A program made the position numbers and the translations under genes. The notes under the pieces are model-generated. The model was not told where the DNA came from, did no database searches, and worked only from the letters and a program-made list of their open reading frames with translations. From Allium sativum (taxonomy: Eukaryota; Streptophyta; Magnoliopsida; Asparagales; Amaryllidaceae), in NCBI GenBank assembly GCA_030737875.1, contig CM060922.1, forward strand, positions 299,823,456 through 299,887,455: DNA of 64,000 bases. The letters run 5' to 3'. Positions 9,241 through 22,213 of this stretch are shown one piece after another (within the stretch, counting starts at the first letter, position 1; each line of letters begins with the position of its first letter).

Positions 9241-12005
9241 AGATGAAGTTGAAATTGTTTGTGAAACGAATTTAAAACGATTTATAAAATATGTTTTAAA
9301 AGGAAATCGACAAAATATATATAATATATATATTATATGTATATAATGGCCTGAATAGAACGCGCCGCGCCGCGGCAGTTCGTGAATTTCGACCATTGAC
9401 TTCGAATTGACGTTGCGGGAGATCCGACCGTCGGATTCTCCTAAAACCGGAACCGTTGGGTTCATATCGAAAAGAGCTTTCCAATGAATATTAGAAATTT
9501 GAAATCTAACGGTTGGATTTGGAATTATGTCCAAATCAAATTTGAAAAAGGTCGCTGTAAGTGCAGTTCGATGGTCGTTGATGGAAATCGACTGTACGGG
9601 CCTTGATAAAATTATTAAAAATATTAATAATTTGTGTAAAATCATAATATGTGAATTGGAAAGAACTGGGATGAAAAACTCCACATTTGAAAGGATAAAA
9701 ATATATTTTTGTCGAAATGAACTAGTTTTGAACTAGAATTAAATTCAATTTATTTTTGAAATAAATAAATTGAATTAGAAAGTGATTTTAAAAATAATCA
9801 ATATTCCCAATACGTGAATTGGACTGGAGTTGAATCGAAATTATCTTCGGAATATTTCGATGTTGGATTTCGTGAATATACAGATATTGTTATGGGAATT
9901 TGAAAGATATATTTTATATCGTTATTTCCAATACGATATTTGTTGGTTTCAAGATTTGATATTGAATATAAGCCGGTATATCTTTTATTCAGAGCCTTGT
10001 ATTTAATATCAAATGTGATTTGGGTTTGTCGCGAATGGTGTCTTCATTAACACTGTTCTTAAGCCCAATAGGGAAAAAGAATAAATATTTCAATTTAGAT
10101 TTAATGAAGTGTATCAATTAAATAATATTTAATTGAATTTGAATTGGTTTTTGGGTTTATCGTGAGCGGTGTTTTGAACAACACCTGTTCTTTAACCTGA
10201 TTAACAATAGAGTGTGATTTTGGGTTTATCGTGAACCGTGTTTTAGATGACATTGGTTCTTTAACCCAGTTAAAGGCAGGATATTGATTTTTGAAAAGAT
10301 TAAAACTAAGTGGAGTTTTAATGAATCTTTAATTAGATTGAAATGGGAACTGATAATTTAAATTATCAAATCTGAAAAGGTGATCGAGAATGGAGTACCA
10401 CCAGTTTTGCTCCAAAGCGATAGTTAAATCTTTAATTAGATTTGAACGTGAGGTGGTAATTAATTTTACTGATAACACCGTGGTGTTAGATGTGGAGTAT
10501 TACCAGTTTGCTCCATGGGATGAATAGGTTGGGATTGGGAAATAAAATAAATAATTACTTCGATGTGGTTCGCTAATCCCGACTAATTAGAAATGATATC
10601 CAAAGGAAGGTTATAGAATAAATTTAGAAGAATTTATTTTGGATAAAATTAATGGGAACCTTTCCCTAAGAATGTGATTTTGTGAATAAAAGAATATTCT
10701 GAATTGGAATGAGGCGTTCGTTGTGTTTGTGTAACATTTGTTTACTATATACGTGGGTTATTCAGAAAGGACGGGGTTATACCCATTTTGAATAACCGAT
10801 TCGACGGGATGTCGAAGATGAAGACGGTGGTTGAAGACCGGAAGTATTCACATCGTTTGGGTGATTACTGATGATCTCGATTGGGATGTACACCCAAGAT
10901 GAGGGAAACAGTTGGTGATCGTCCAGACGTACTTGGAGATGGATGGACATGCGAGGAAAGTTCCTCCGGTTTCGTTGAGACCCAGAGCGAACTTGTAAAT
11001 GGACTGTGTGTCTGACATTGGATTTTATTCTGTTTTGATTGATATCTATTAAATATACATCTGTTTGGCGGTGGAGAATTTATTCTCTTGCTTAACGCCC
11101 TTCTCTGAGACGTACGAGCTCAGAGGTTGTATATCGATGGACATCAGTCGCATGGAGTGAATTGCCAGTGTGGCACGCGTAAGTGGCAATCGATCAGGGA
11201 TTTTGTTGAAAAGAAAAGTCTTGTGGTTGATGATCAAAGCACGGCCTGTGTGGCATAGCTTTGTGTATAACGTTAATTCGCGAGCCTCACACCTCGGTAT
11301 GAGTCAAAAACGGGATAGTGACTGCAGGGAGAACACGACGTTTCTTTCTAGCTAGGGTGGTGTTAGTGACCTACCAGCCCTGACATTTATATACTTTTCA
11401 CCTGTGTGGTTGTTGGATACAAGGCGCCTCGGATATAGGTCTGTAAGGACCGGGAAACGTGTGTTCAGGAATTGCCAATCCTCAAAAGTAAGAAAGGACC
11501 GACCCTGAAGATCCAAGGATCATAGTGGGGTCCTGAGACATTTGCTATAGTGTCTCGAACACGGAGAGGAGCTTGCCCCTTGCCTCGACTCATGAAGGAA
11601 ATCCAATTTCCAATACGTGTGTTTCAGTTTTATTTGTAGAGCCTAGTATGGCGACATAGTGGGATGGGGCACTCATGCCGTCTATGATTTATATTTATGA
11701 TTGAAACTGTTTTGACACTATACACTTATAATAGTATCAAATAATGTGTTTTAAACGTATCAAGCATGCTTTGGCCGTTATAAGGTAAAAACCCTATCCT
11801 CCGGCTTGCGTTGTATTGTGTGATGGGACCTGGGTCTTATAACAGCTTCATTTTTATTTATTTAGCATTGCGCTGTTTGTTCTATGCACTGGTATTCTTG
11901 GGAGGAAACCCGTTCCGTGTTATACGGCATGGTCCCTTGATTTACCAAACTTTAAAACCAATATTAATAACTGTTTTAGTTCTCACACAGTCACATGACT
12001 GACCT

Positions 12006-12032
12006 AGAGTTTATTGTTTTAACCTAAACTCT
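12006..12032 (+). other. LTR-end hairpin AGAGTTTA/TAAACTCT
   Basis: An 8-bp perfect stem about 340 bp before the LTR end. It recurs in the 3' LTR near 19600-19625. A similarly placed stem is in the Gypsy LTRs (CCCAGAGT/ACTCTGGG at 58599-58632). It lies just upstream of TTTTGCAG|ATTTATATTCAC, a possible 3' splice site near 12080. Confidence 0.5.
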
Positions 12033-12372
12033 GGGTGCCCCTATTTTCCACACGGGCAGCTTGTAGTTTTGGTTTTGCAGATTTATATTCACAGGATCCT
12101 GATTTACAGCTGGAATGATGCTCGGAAAGCTCTGTATCTGTGCATTACTTCTAGTTGTGCTTTTGTATTATTTTCCGCTGCGATGTATTTAATTGTAATT
12201 TAAATCTCTGATATTTGTTGAATGTAATTTATTCATTTATACTCTATATATTCTTGTATCTGATGGAATTGTTGTAATAACAATGAAATGTTCTTATGTC
12301 TGCATTCTGATTTGTCTTGTCCTCAACGCAATCCGTGCTTTCCTTCACGGGGGAGTTCGGGTCGTGTCAGTT

Positions 12373-12384
12373 TGGTATCAGAGC
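12373..12384 (+). other. Element B primer-binding site, tRNA-iMet
   Basis: TGGTATCAGAGC, 3 bp after the LTR end. The longer context tttggtatcagagctttgg resembles tttggtatcagagctctagg of the Gypsy element at 51737. Confidence 0.92.
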
Positions 12385-12710
12385 TTTGGTTTACAGAGCT
12401 CGAGAACAAGACACATTAGAACCATACGAAAGAATTCATCAGATATTGGATTAGTAATATCCAATTAGAATGACTCATTAGAGATAGGATCAGTAGTATC
12501 CTAGAACGAGTGTGAAGAGTGTATTTTTCAAATGAAAACAATTTTGTTTTGAAAATTTAAATCGTTTTATACGTATTTGATTATTTATTTATTTTGAATT
12601 TGGACAATCGAGTATATAAAGATTTCACGTATACACGTCATGAACGTATATTCGAAGTTGTAATATACTGGATAGATATAGAATCACATTCTAGACATCC
12701 GGGGATGATT

Positions 12711-12734
12711 CTGATGATGGTGCATCATCATCAG
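12711..12734 (+). other. Conserved internal hairpin
   Basis: CTGATGAT and ATCATCAG pair around an 8-nt loop, about 330 nt after the PBS. Element C has the equivalent at 25905-25933 with a 10-bp stem TTCTGATGAT/ATCATCAGAA and a different loop. Confidence 0.5.
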
Positions 12735-13402
12735 TATTTATATTCGAGTGACGAAGGTGTGATATCTATATATTTCCATTAGACTGGTATGAGAACCAAA
12801 ACTAATATAGATAGATTTATTGTTGTGATTTGGCATCAAAACATGATTTTCTTTATATGTATCAAAATTATGAATTTGAAACTCTAATTCACTAATTGAT
12901 TGATGTTTGTGTTGGTTGTTTATTTGTTTGATAATTTTGAACCATTTAGCCTAATTGAATCAAATATTGAATTGTATTGGAAATTGGTCGCATTTGCTTG
13001 CATATACATGTACTTTCATTGAACAGGTCATAACATGGAGGCTAGAGCAAAGGAATAAAATTTGTTTGCCCGACAAATAGGTACATATTTACTATAATTT
13101 ACTGTTTTGTTTGGGTGATGATGATTTTATGAGCCGATTGGCTAGCCGCTTGGCTTTTTCTTTTTCTTTTTTAGATCAGAAGGCCTGTATGGCAATTTCG
13201 GGATTTTCCCGTGGCTCCCGGTGCAGGGGAGGTTATGGCGAAATTTTCGAAAATTTAGGGTGTTAGCCAAATTTTTGAAAAATTTGAAAAGTTCTTAGAA
13301 ACTGAAAAGTTGAAGAACTTAAGCCGTAATCAAAATAAGGAAAGTAGAGTTGATTGATCAAACCACTTTCGACTTTGTTCCTTTTCGGGGACAAAAAGTT
13401 TT

Positions 13403-13415
13403 AAGTGGGGGAGAT
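13403..13415 (+). other. Element B polypurine tract
   Basis: AAGTGGGGGAGAT directly precedes the 3' LTR start TGTAACAACCCG. The upstream context cggggacaaaaagttttaag is close to that before the Gypsy tract at 56461. Confidence 0.88.
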
Positions 13416-15364
13416 TGTAACAACCCGAAAATGCAGGCCAGTTTAAAATTTTTATTTTGGCAATTTTAGTGAATTTTGAACATTTAAAATGAATTATTTT
13501 AAATAATATCGACGAGAAATATATTTTGAATGGAATTCGAACGTATATATTATATACGTCGTCGTTAGAATATAAATAATTATTTATAATTATAAATAGA
13601 ATTGAAAATGGCGCGGTAGTTCGATAATTTGATTTCAAACTTCAATTGAATGTACCGGGTGCAAAATAAACTGGATTTTAACCAAAAATAATAGGATCTA
13701 ATTGATAATATCTTTCCAACGAATCCGAAAAATTGAGATTTCATAGAGGGAATCAAAAGATATGTCCAGTTGAAATTTCAGAATAGTCGTTATGGAATTC
13801 AGGCCCTTAAAAATGGAAATTTTGCAAATGACCTCGGATTTCGACGAAACCACTTTTGTCGGATCCGTGATATCAAATTATTGTTAGATTCCAAATTCCA
13901 TAATTTTTCGAATCAATATGTGAGCGTGGCAAAGGAAAACGCGTTTGACCAGTTTTAGTTGATTTTAATCGACTGGAAAATGGCCATTTTTCCAACGGTC
14001 TCAGAATTCGACGAAATTAGTTTTGTTAGGACCGTATCGTCAATACGAAGCTAGAAAATATTTTTCTGGGATTTTTCTAGTTAGTATGTGACCCCGGTAA
14101 ATTGAAATGCGTGTTCAAATTCAATATATATAGTATATTTTGATTTTGACGAAAACTGATCGAAATGATCGAATCAGCTTACGATACATATCCCATTGTG
14201 TTCAGAATGGGGGTAATTAGCTATGGACGACAGGCAGTGGGCCTCGTTTCGAGGTCGAAATAAAAAGTCAACCTTTTGAATTAAATAATTTAATAAAATA
14301 AATAAAATCTCTCCTCTCTCTTCCCTTATTCCTTTATCTCAGCCCCCCCCCCTTTTTGAAAATCGATTCATCAGAAAAAAAAAAAAAAAAGAACGAAGAC
14401 GGAGGAGCTGTCGCTCCTACGATCGAGCGCCACCGCCGCTCAGGGCGGGGCCACCGCCCTCCATCCCCGAACCCCCCTCTGCCACGCCGCCTCTTCTTCT
14501 CCTCCTCGTCGAACCAACCCCGAGCCCTAGCCACGCTCCAACCCGCACCGCCCCCCCCCCCTCTTCTTCCTTCCTTCCCCTGCTCCGCCCCTCCTCTTTG
14601 TACAGCCTCAACTCAAAGCCCCCCTCCTCCATCCACTGACCGACAGCCCCTCCCCCCTCCGCCAAGCCCTCCAACGAGCAAACCAAGGTGATTTTTATTT
14701 GTTTATTTATTTATAAAACCAATTTTGATTTGTGAGTGCAGTTTTAAATAAATGAAATCAGTTTTATACATATAGCAATGAAAGGAAGGGATTGTTAGTT
14801 GGTAAAAATTGGGGTTTATATAGTATTTATATTAAAGGTTTAATCTTTATTATGGTAGAAGGTTAAAAATATGATTTTTATATAGTAGAAATCATAAAGA
14901 TGCGATCTTTTATATTGTAGAAGATGAAAAATATAATCTTTTATATTGTAGAAGATGAAATATATAATCTTTTATGTCGTAGAAGTATAAAAATATAATT
15001 TTTATATAGTTAAAGAAATAAAATCTTTATATGTGAAAAAGCGATGTAAAAATAGAATTTTTATCTATATAAAAGCGATGTAAAAATAGAATTTTTATCT
15101 ATATAGTAGCGATGTAAAAATAGAATTTTTATCTATATAGTAGCGATGTAAAAATAGAATTTTTATCCATATGGAGCAATTATAAAAATATGATTTTTAT
15201 ATACATGGGAATAAAGTAAAAATTCGATTTTTATATGTGTAGTGGCTATGGGCGACGAAAGTGACAAAAAGGGCGAGAACGACGAAGATTTCTACATAGG
15301 AAGAGTCGTGGTATTGGATTAGCTATCTGTGAGAACTTCCCACTTTAAATTTATTTTTCTAGTG

Positions 15365-15416
<52 letters not shown>

Positions 15417-18400
15417 TAGGATGCAGACGGTGCTTAGCAGCACCCGACACCCGTCATCCACAGACCATGGATGGCTTGTTTGTTTGATTGTTGTGTTGTG
15501 AAATTTGTTTGCATTACTGATGTGAAATCGATAATAAATTGAAGATGGTTGAAATAAATATATTATCGTTAAAAATATAATTTTTAACGTGAATGTGAAT
15601 AAATAAATATTTATAAACAAATCGGCCGATTTGTTTATATACACTGATTTGACTGATATTGATTGGGATGATAAATTTTACACATCGCCCAACTGCACAA
15701 ATAAAAATATGTGTTTGTTGATTTGAAACCCCCACACGGGTGTTGGGGTGATATTTGGGTACACTAATCCCAATTATTGAATTGTATGTCAATCGATTGG
15801 TCGACAGACTGTGTAAGCGTCGATTATTTATATTTGATGCTTATGCAGTTGTGTGGTGCACTTTGGATGATGGTTGATTGTTTATCGTTGCTATTATATA
15901 CATGTGTTGTATGGAATCCATATAATTAACGTTATATGGTAATTGATTGGGCCTCATTCCAATTGAGAAAATAATGAATATTATAAAAGAAAATTCATGT
16001 GTTGAATATAAAAATAGTCATGTGTTGACGATGTTCATGTGTTGAAACTATTTATGTGTTGAGTAAAATATTTTAAATAATAAAATTTACATCTTTATCA
16101 TATTTAAAATTAGACACTACTTTACGGTGGAGTCTGATTGAAAATCAAACGATAGATACCATAATTTTATAAAATATTTTACATAACAAAAATAGTGATG
16201 TGTTGACAGTACTCATGTGTTGAGATTAGTCGTGTGTTCAAAGAAATACAGATTCATGTGTTGAATAGAATAAATATTCATTTGTTGAATAGAATAAAGA
16301 AGTTTTTGAAAAATATAAAGCCGTGTGGATTAGAGATGTGTTATTTTGACGCGAACGATATTTATATCGATTTTATTCGTTTTATAATGAATATTGGAAA
16401 GTGATTTCAAAATTTAATATTTTGAAATGAAATTCAAATTAAATTATATTAAAATTCAAATTGAAATTTTATTGAATCAATTTGAAATGAATTCGAATCG
16501 AATAGAAAATGAATTCGATTCGAATTGAGTAGAAAGTGAATTTGAATTGGAATTGAATAGAAATGAATTCAAATTGAATTAAATTGAAATTGAATTTAAA
16601 ACGAATTGAAATCGTTTTGAATGAAATTTAAAACGAACTGAAATTGAATTGAAATCAATTTGAAATGAATTCGAATTGAAGTAAATAGAAGGTAAATTCA
16701 AATTGAATTGAATTAAAACGAATTAGAATTTGAATTGAATTGAAATGAATTTGAATTCGAATTAAATAAAAATTGAAATGAATTCGAATTGAATTGAAAT
16801 CAAATCGATTTGAAATTGAAGATGAAGTTGAAATTGTTTGTGAAACGAATTTAAAACGATTTATAAAATACGTTTTAAAAGGAAATCGACAAAATATATA
16901 ATATATATATATATATATATTATATATATAATGGCCTGAATAGAACGCGCCGCACCGCGGTAGTTCGTGAATTTCGACCATTGACTTCGAATTGACGTTG
17001 CGGGAGATCCGACCGTCGGATTCTCCTAAAACTGGAACCGTTGGGTTCGTATCGAAAAGAGCTTTCCAATGAATATTAGAATTTTGAAATCTAACGGTTG
17101 GATTTGGAATTATGTCCAAATCAAATTTGAAAAAGGTCGCTGTAAGTGCAGTTCAATGGCCGTTGATGGAAATCGACTGTACGGGCCTTGATAAAATTAT
17201 TAAAAATATTAATAATTTGTGTAAAATCATAATATGTGAATTGGAAAGAACTGGGATGAAAAACTCCACATTTGAAAGGATAAAAATATATTTTTGTTGA
17301 AATGAACTAGTTTTAAACTAGAATTAAAATCAATTTATTTTTGAAATAAATAAATTGAATTAGAAAGTGATTTTAAAAATAATCAATATTCCCAATACGT
17401 GAATTGGACTGGAGTTTGAATCGAAATTATCTTCGGAATATTTCGATGTTGGATTTCGTGACTATACAGATATTGTTATGGGAATTTGAAAGATATATTT
17501 TATATCGTTATTTCCAATATGATATTTGTTGGTTTCAAGAGTTGATATTGAATATAAGCCGGTATATCTTCTATTCAGAGCCTTGTATTTAATATCAAAT
17601 GTGATTTGGGTTTGTCGCGAATGGTGTCTTCATTAACACTGTTCTTAAGCCCAATAGGGAAAAAGATTAAATCTTTCAATTTAGATTTAATGAAGTGTAT
17701 CAATTAAATAATATTTAATTGTAATTGAATTTGAATTGGTTTTTAGGTTTATCGTGAGTGGTGTTTTGAACAACACCTGTTCTTTAACCCGATTAACAAT
17801 AGAGTGTGATTTTGGGTTTATCGCGAACCGTGTTTTAGATGACATTAGTTCTTTAACCCAGTTAAAGGCAGGATATTGATTTTTGAAAAGATTAAAACTA
17901 AGTGGAGTTTTAATGAATCTTTAATTAGATTGAAATGGGAACTGATAATTTAAATTATCAAATCTGAATGGTGATCGAGAATGGAGTACCACCAGTTTTG
18001 CTCCAAAGCGATAGTTAAATCTTTAATTAGATTTGAACGTGAGGTGGTAATTAATTTTACCAATAACACCGTGGTGTTAGATGTGGAGTATTACCTGTTT
18101 GCTCCATGGGATGAATAGGTTGGGATTGGGAAATAAAATAAGTAATTACTTCGGTGTGGTTCGCTAATCCCGACTAGTTAGAAATGATATCCAAAGGAAG
18201 ATTATATAATAAATTTAGAAGAATTTATCTTGGATAAAATTAATGGGAACCTTTCCCTAAGAATGTGATTTTGTGAATAAAAGAATATTCTGAATTGGAA
18301 TGAGGCGTTCGTTGTGTTTGTGTAACATTTGTTTACTATATACGTGGGTTATTCAGAAAGGCCGGGGTTATACCCATTCTGAATAACCGATTCGACAGGA

Positions 18401-19961
18401 TGTCGAAGATGAAGACGGTGGTTGAAGACCGGAAATCTTCACATCGTTTGGGTGATTACTGATGATCTCGATTGGGCTGTACACCCAAGATGAGGGAAAC
18501 AGTTGGTGATCGTCCAGACGTACTTGGAGATGGATGGATATGCGAGGAAAGTGCCTCCGGTTTCGTTCAGACCCAGAGCGAACTTGTAAATGGATTGTGT
18601 GTCTGACATTGGATTTTATTCTGTGTTGATTGATCTCTATTAAATATACATCTGTTTGGCGGCGGAGAATTTATTCTCTTGCTTAACGCCCTTCTCTGAG
18701 ACGTACGAGCTCAGAGGTTGTATATCGATGGACATCAGTCGCATGGAGTGAATTGCCAGTGTGGCACGCGTAAGTGGCAATTGATCAGGGATGCTGTTGA
18801 AAAGCAAAGTCTTGTGGTTGATGATCAAAGCACGGCATGTGTGGCATAGCTTTGTGTATAACGTGAATTCGCGAGCCTCACACCTCGGTATGAGTCAAAA
18901 ACGGGATAGTGACTACAGGGAGAGCACGACGTTTCTTTCTAGCTAGGGTGGTGTCAGTGACCTACCAGCCCTGACATTTATATACTTTTCACCTGTGTGG
19001 TTGTTGGATACGAGGCGCCTCGGATATAGGTCTGTAAGGACCGGGAAACGTGTGTTCAGAAATTGCCAATCCTCAAAAGTAAGAGAGGACCGGCCCTGAA
19101 GATCCAAGGATCATAGTGGGGTCCTGAGACATTTGCTAGAGTGTCTCGAACGCGGAGAGGAGCTTGCCCCTTAACTCGACTCATGACGGAAATCCAATTT
19201 CCAATACGTGTGTTTCGGTTTTATTTGTAGAGCCTAGTATGGCGACATAGTGGGATGGGGCACTCATGCCGTCTATGATTTATATTTATGATTGAAACTG
19301 TTTTGACACTATACACTTATAATAGTATCAAATAATGTGTTTTAAACGTATCAAGCATGCTTTGGCTGTTATAAGGTAAAAACCCTATCCTCCGGCTTGC
19401 GTTGCATTGTGTGATTGGACCTGGGTCTTATAACAGCTTCATTTTTCTTTATTTAGCAATGCGCTGTTTGTTCTATGCATTGGTATTCTTGGGAGGAAAC
19501 CCGTTCTGTGTTATACGGCGTGGTCCCTTGATTTACCAAACTTTAAAACCAATATTAATAAATATTTTAGTTCTCACACCAGTCACATGACTGACTTAGA
19601 GTTTATTGTTTTAACCTAAACTCTGGGTGCCCCTATTTTCCACACGGGCAGCTTGTAGTTTTGGTTTTGCAGATTTATATTCACATGATCCTGATTTACA
19701 GCTGGAACGATGCTCGGAAAGCTCTGTATCCGTGCATTACTTCTAGTTGTGCTTTTGTATTATTTTCCGCTGCGATGTATTTAAATGTAATTTAAATCTC
19801 TGATATTTGTTGAATGTAATTTATTCATTTATACTCTGTATATTCTTGTATCTGATGTAATTGTTGTAATAACAATGAAATGTTCTTACGTCTGCGTTCT
19901 GATTTGTCTTGTCATCAACGCAATCCGTGCTTTCCTTCACGGGGGAGTTCGGGTCGTGTCA
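13416..19961 (+). repeat. Element B 3' LTR (6.5 kb)
   Basis: Collinear with 5870-12369 throughout. Visible differences include an extra TATATTATATACG-type indel near 13545, one more copy of a 'tttatattgtagaagatgaaa' unit near 14940, a longer A-run near 14377-14391, different TA lengths, and scattered substitutions. It ends GGGTCGTGTCA, followed by the ATTAA duplication and then the interrupted LTR of element C. Confidence 0.9.
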
Positions 19962-22157
19962 ATTAAAATGCCTGAACACTGCGTTTCCCCGCCCTTTGAG
20001 ACGTAAACGAGCCAACGAATGACTCCATCGGCTTCACATAGTCACCGATATATCCGAGGAGCCTCGCAACAACAACAACCACATAAGTCAAACTCATCAG
20101 GGCGTGTAGAACCACTGACGCCACTTCTAACTAGAAAGAAACGCATTTCCTCCCTGAGGTCCTTCTCCCGTTTCTGGTTCACAACTGGGGTGTGGCTCAC
20201 GAATTAACGCTACACAAATCTATGCCACATAGGCTGTGCTTTGATCATCAACCACAAGACTTTGCTTTTCAACAAAAGCCTTGATCATTTGCCACTTAGG
20301 CATGCCACACAGGCAATTCACTCTATGCGATTGATATCCACCAATATATAACCTCTAAGCTCGTACGTCACAGAGAAGGGCGTTAAGCAAGAGAATAAAT
20401 TCTCTGCCGCCAAACAGATATATATTTATTAGAAATCAATCATAAAGAATAAAATCCAATGTCAGACACACAGTCCATTTACGAGTCCGTTCTGGGTCTG
20501 AACGAAACCGGAGGTACCTTGTACCTCGCATATCCATCGATCTCCAAGTACGTCTGGACGACTACTAACTGATCCCCTCCTCTTGGGTGTACGGCCCAAT
20601 CAAGATCATTAGTAATCGCCCAAACGACGTGAAGACCTCCGGTCTTCAACCACCATCTTCCTCTTCGACACCACGTTGAATCAGTTATTCAGAATGGGAT
20701 AAACCCGTCTTTCTGAATAACTCGCGTATATAATAAACAAGTGTTACACAAACACAACATACACCTCATTCCAATTCATCAGTCACCTAACCGTAAATTA
20801 GTAAGAGAACAATTCTCCAAATATTAACCCCGAAGGCCGAAACCAACATCAGATCGATACAAAGGAAGCCATTCATATTAACTAATCTTCAGTTAGTTGC
20901 CAAATTTCACATTTTTAGGGATAGGTTCCCATTAATTTTATCAAAGATAAATTCCTCAAAAATATTCTTTAATCTTCTTTTGAATATCAATTCAAACCAA
21001 ATTATGGTTTATCCAAACTAGCCGGGATTAACGAACCTTACCGAAGTAATCATTTGTTTTAATTTCCCAATCCCAACCTATTCATCCCATGAAGTAAAAC
21101 TGGTAATACTTCATATCTAACACCACAATGTTATCAGTAAATTCAATTACCATTTCACATTCAAATCTAATTAAAGATTTAACTATCAAAAACTAGTGAT
21201 ACTCCATTCTCGATCCTTTCAATCTAATTAAAGAATCATTAAAACTCCACTTAGTTTTAATCTTTAACTAGGTTAAAGAACCGATGTCATTTAAAACACG
21301 GTTCACGATAAACCCCAAAATCACATCACATTTCAATCAGTCCCTAACCGTAAATTAGTAAGAGGACAGTTCCCTAAATATTAACCTCGAAGGTCGAAAA
21401 CAACATCAAATCAATATCCAAGAACCCATCCAACTTAACTGATCCCCAGTTAGTTCTTAATTTTCTTAACTCCATTTGGGTTTAAGAACAGTATTATTAA
21501 AGATACCGTTCACGACAACCCAAAATCCTATTTGATATTAAACACAAGGCCGTGAATAGAAAATATATCGGCTTATATTCAATATCAAATTCTGAAACCA
21601 ACAAATATCGTATTGGAGATAACGATATAAATATATCTTTCAAATTTCCATAACAACATCTATATAATCACGAAATCCAACATTGAACTATTCCGAAGAT
21701 GATTTCGATTCAAATCCATTCCAATTCATATATTGGAAACTTCTGGTTATTTTAAAACCATTTCAAATCTTGTTCAAAACAAGTTCATTTCGATAAAAAT
21801 AAATTTTTATCACTTCAAATAGGGATTTTTTTCATCCCACTTCTTTCTAAATCATTTGTTATGATTTTACACAAATTATTAGTGTTTTTAATAATTTTAT
21901 CAAGGTCCGTACAGTCGATTTCCAATAACGGCCACCGAACTGCACTTACAAAGACCTTTTCTAAATTTGATTTGGACGTAACTCCAAATCCAACCGTTAG
22001 ATTTCAAATTTCTAATATTCATTAGAAAGCTCTTTTTGATACGAACCCAACGGTTCTAGTTTCAGGAGAATCCGACGGTCGGATCTCCCGTAATATCCAT
22101 TCGAAGTCAATGGTCGAAATTCGCGAACTGCCGCAGCGCGACGCGTTCTATTCAAGC

Positions 22158-22213
<56 letters not shown>

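Larger units (their letters stand above)
5870..12369 (+). repeat. Element B 5' LTR (6.5 kb)
   Basis: It starts TGTAACAACCCGAAAATGC and ends GGGTCGTGTCA. In order it holds: a 0.85-kb conserved 5' block, promoter-like DNA (about 6726-6800), a GC-rich leader to 7137, AT-rich DNA with 34-bp repeats, an 86-nt exon-like segment, a TA tract, a conserved hairpin block, a CATGTG motif array, a GAATT-rich block, a block with ATCCGACCGTCGGAT (9421-9435), and a 3' third that contains an LTR-end hairpin. Open frames inside are short and not shared with the C copies in frame. Confidence 0.9.
12370..13415 (+). other. Element B internal region, non-coding
   Basis: 1046 bp between the LTRs with PBS at the start and PPT at the end. 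No gag-pol motif in six frames; the longest plus frame is 62 codons. It aligns with the internal region of element C, including the hairpin at 12711-12734 and the stretch gtgttagccaaatttttgaa near the 3' end. This region should carry whatever cis signals are needed for packaging and reverse transcription. Confidence 0.85.
5870..19961 (+). mobile_element. Element B: complete long-LTR non-autonomous retrotransposon
   Basis: A 14,092-bp element with two direct LTRs (5870-12369 and 13416-19961, 6500 and 6546 bp), TG...CA ends and a perfect 5-bp target duplication ATTAA (5865-5869 and 19962-19966). A PBS follows the first LTR and a polypurine tract precedes the second. The internal region is only 1046 bp and has no gag, protease, RT, RNase H or integrase motif in any frame. 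The LTRs differ by scattered point changes and a few repeat-unit indels, so insertion is fairly recent, later than element C, which it interrupts. Confidence 0.9.

Noticed and set aside
9076..9684. 202-residue frame on the minus strand of the B LTR
   Set aside because: It crosses a GAATT quasi-repeat, which gives a monotonous I/R/F/N/S protein; the copy in the 3' LTR is shorter and differs at its start.
12373..12384. tRNA-like TGGTATCAGAGC as part of a tRNA gene
   Set aside because: All instances sit directly beside LTR ends and lack a surrounding cloverleaf; they are primer-binding sites.
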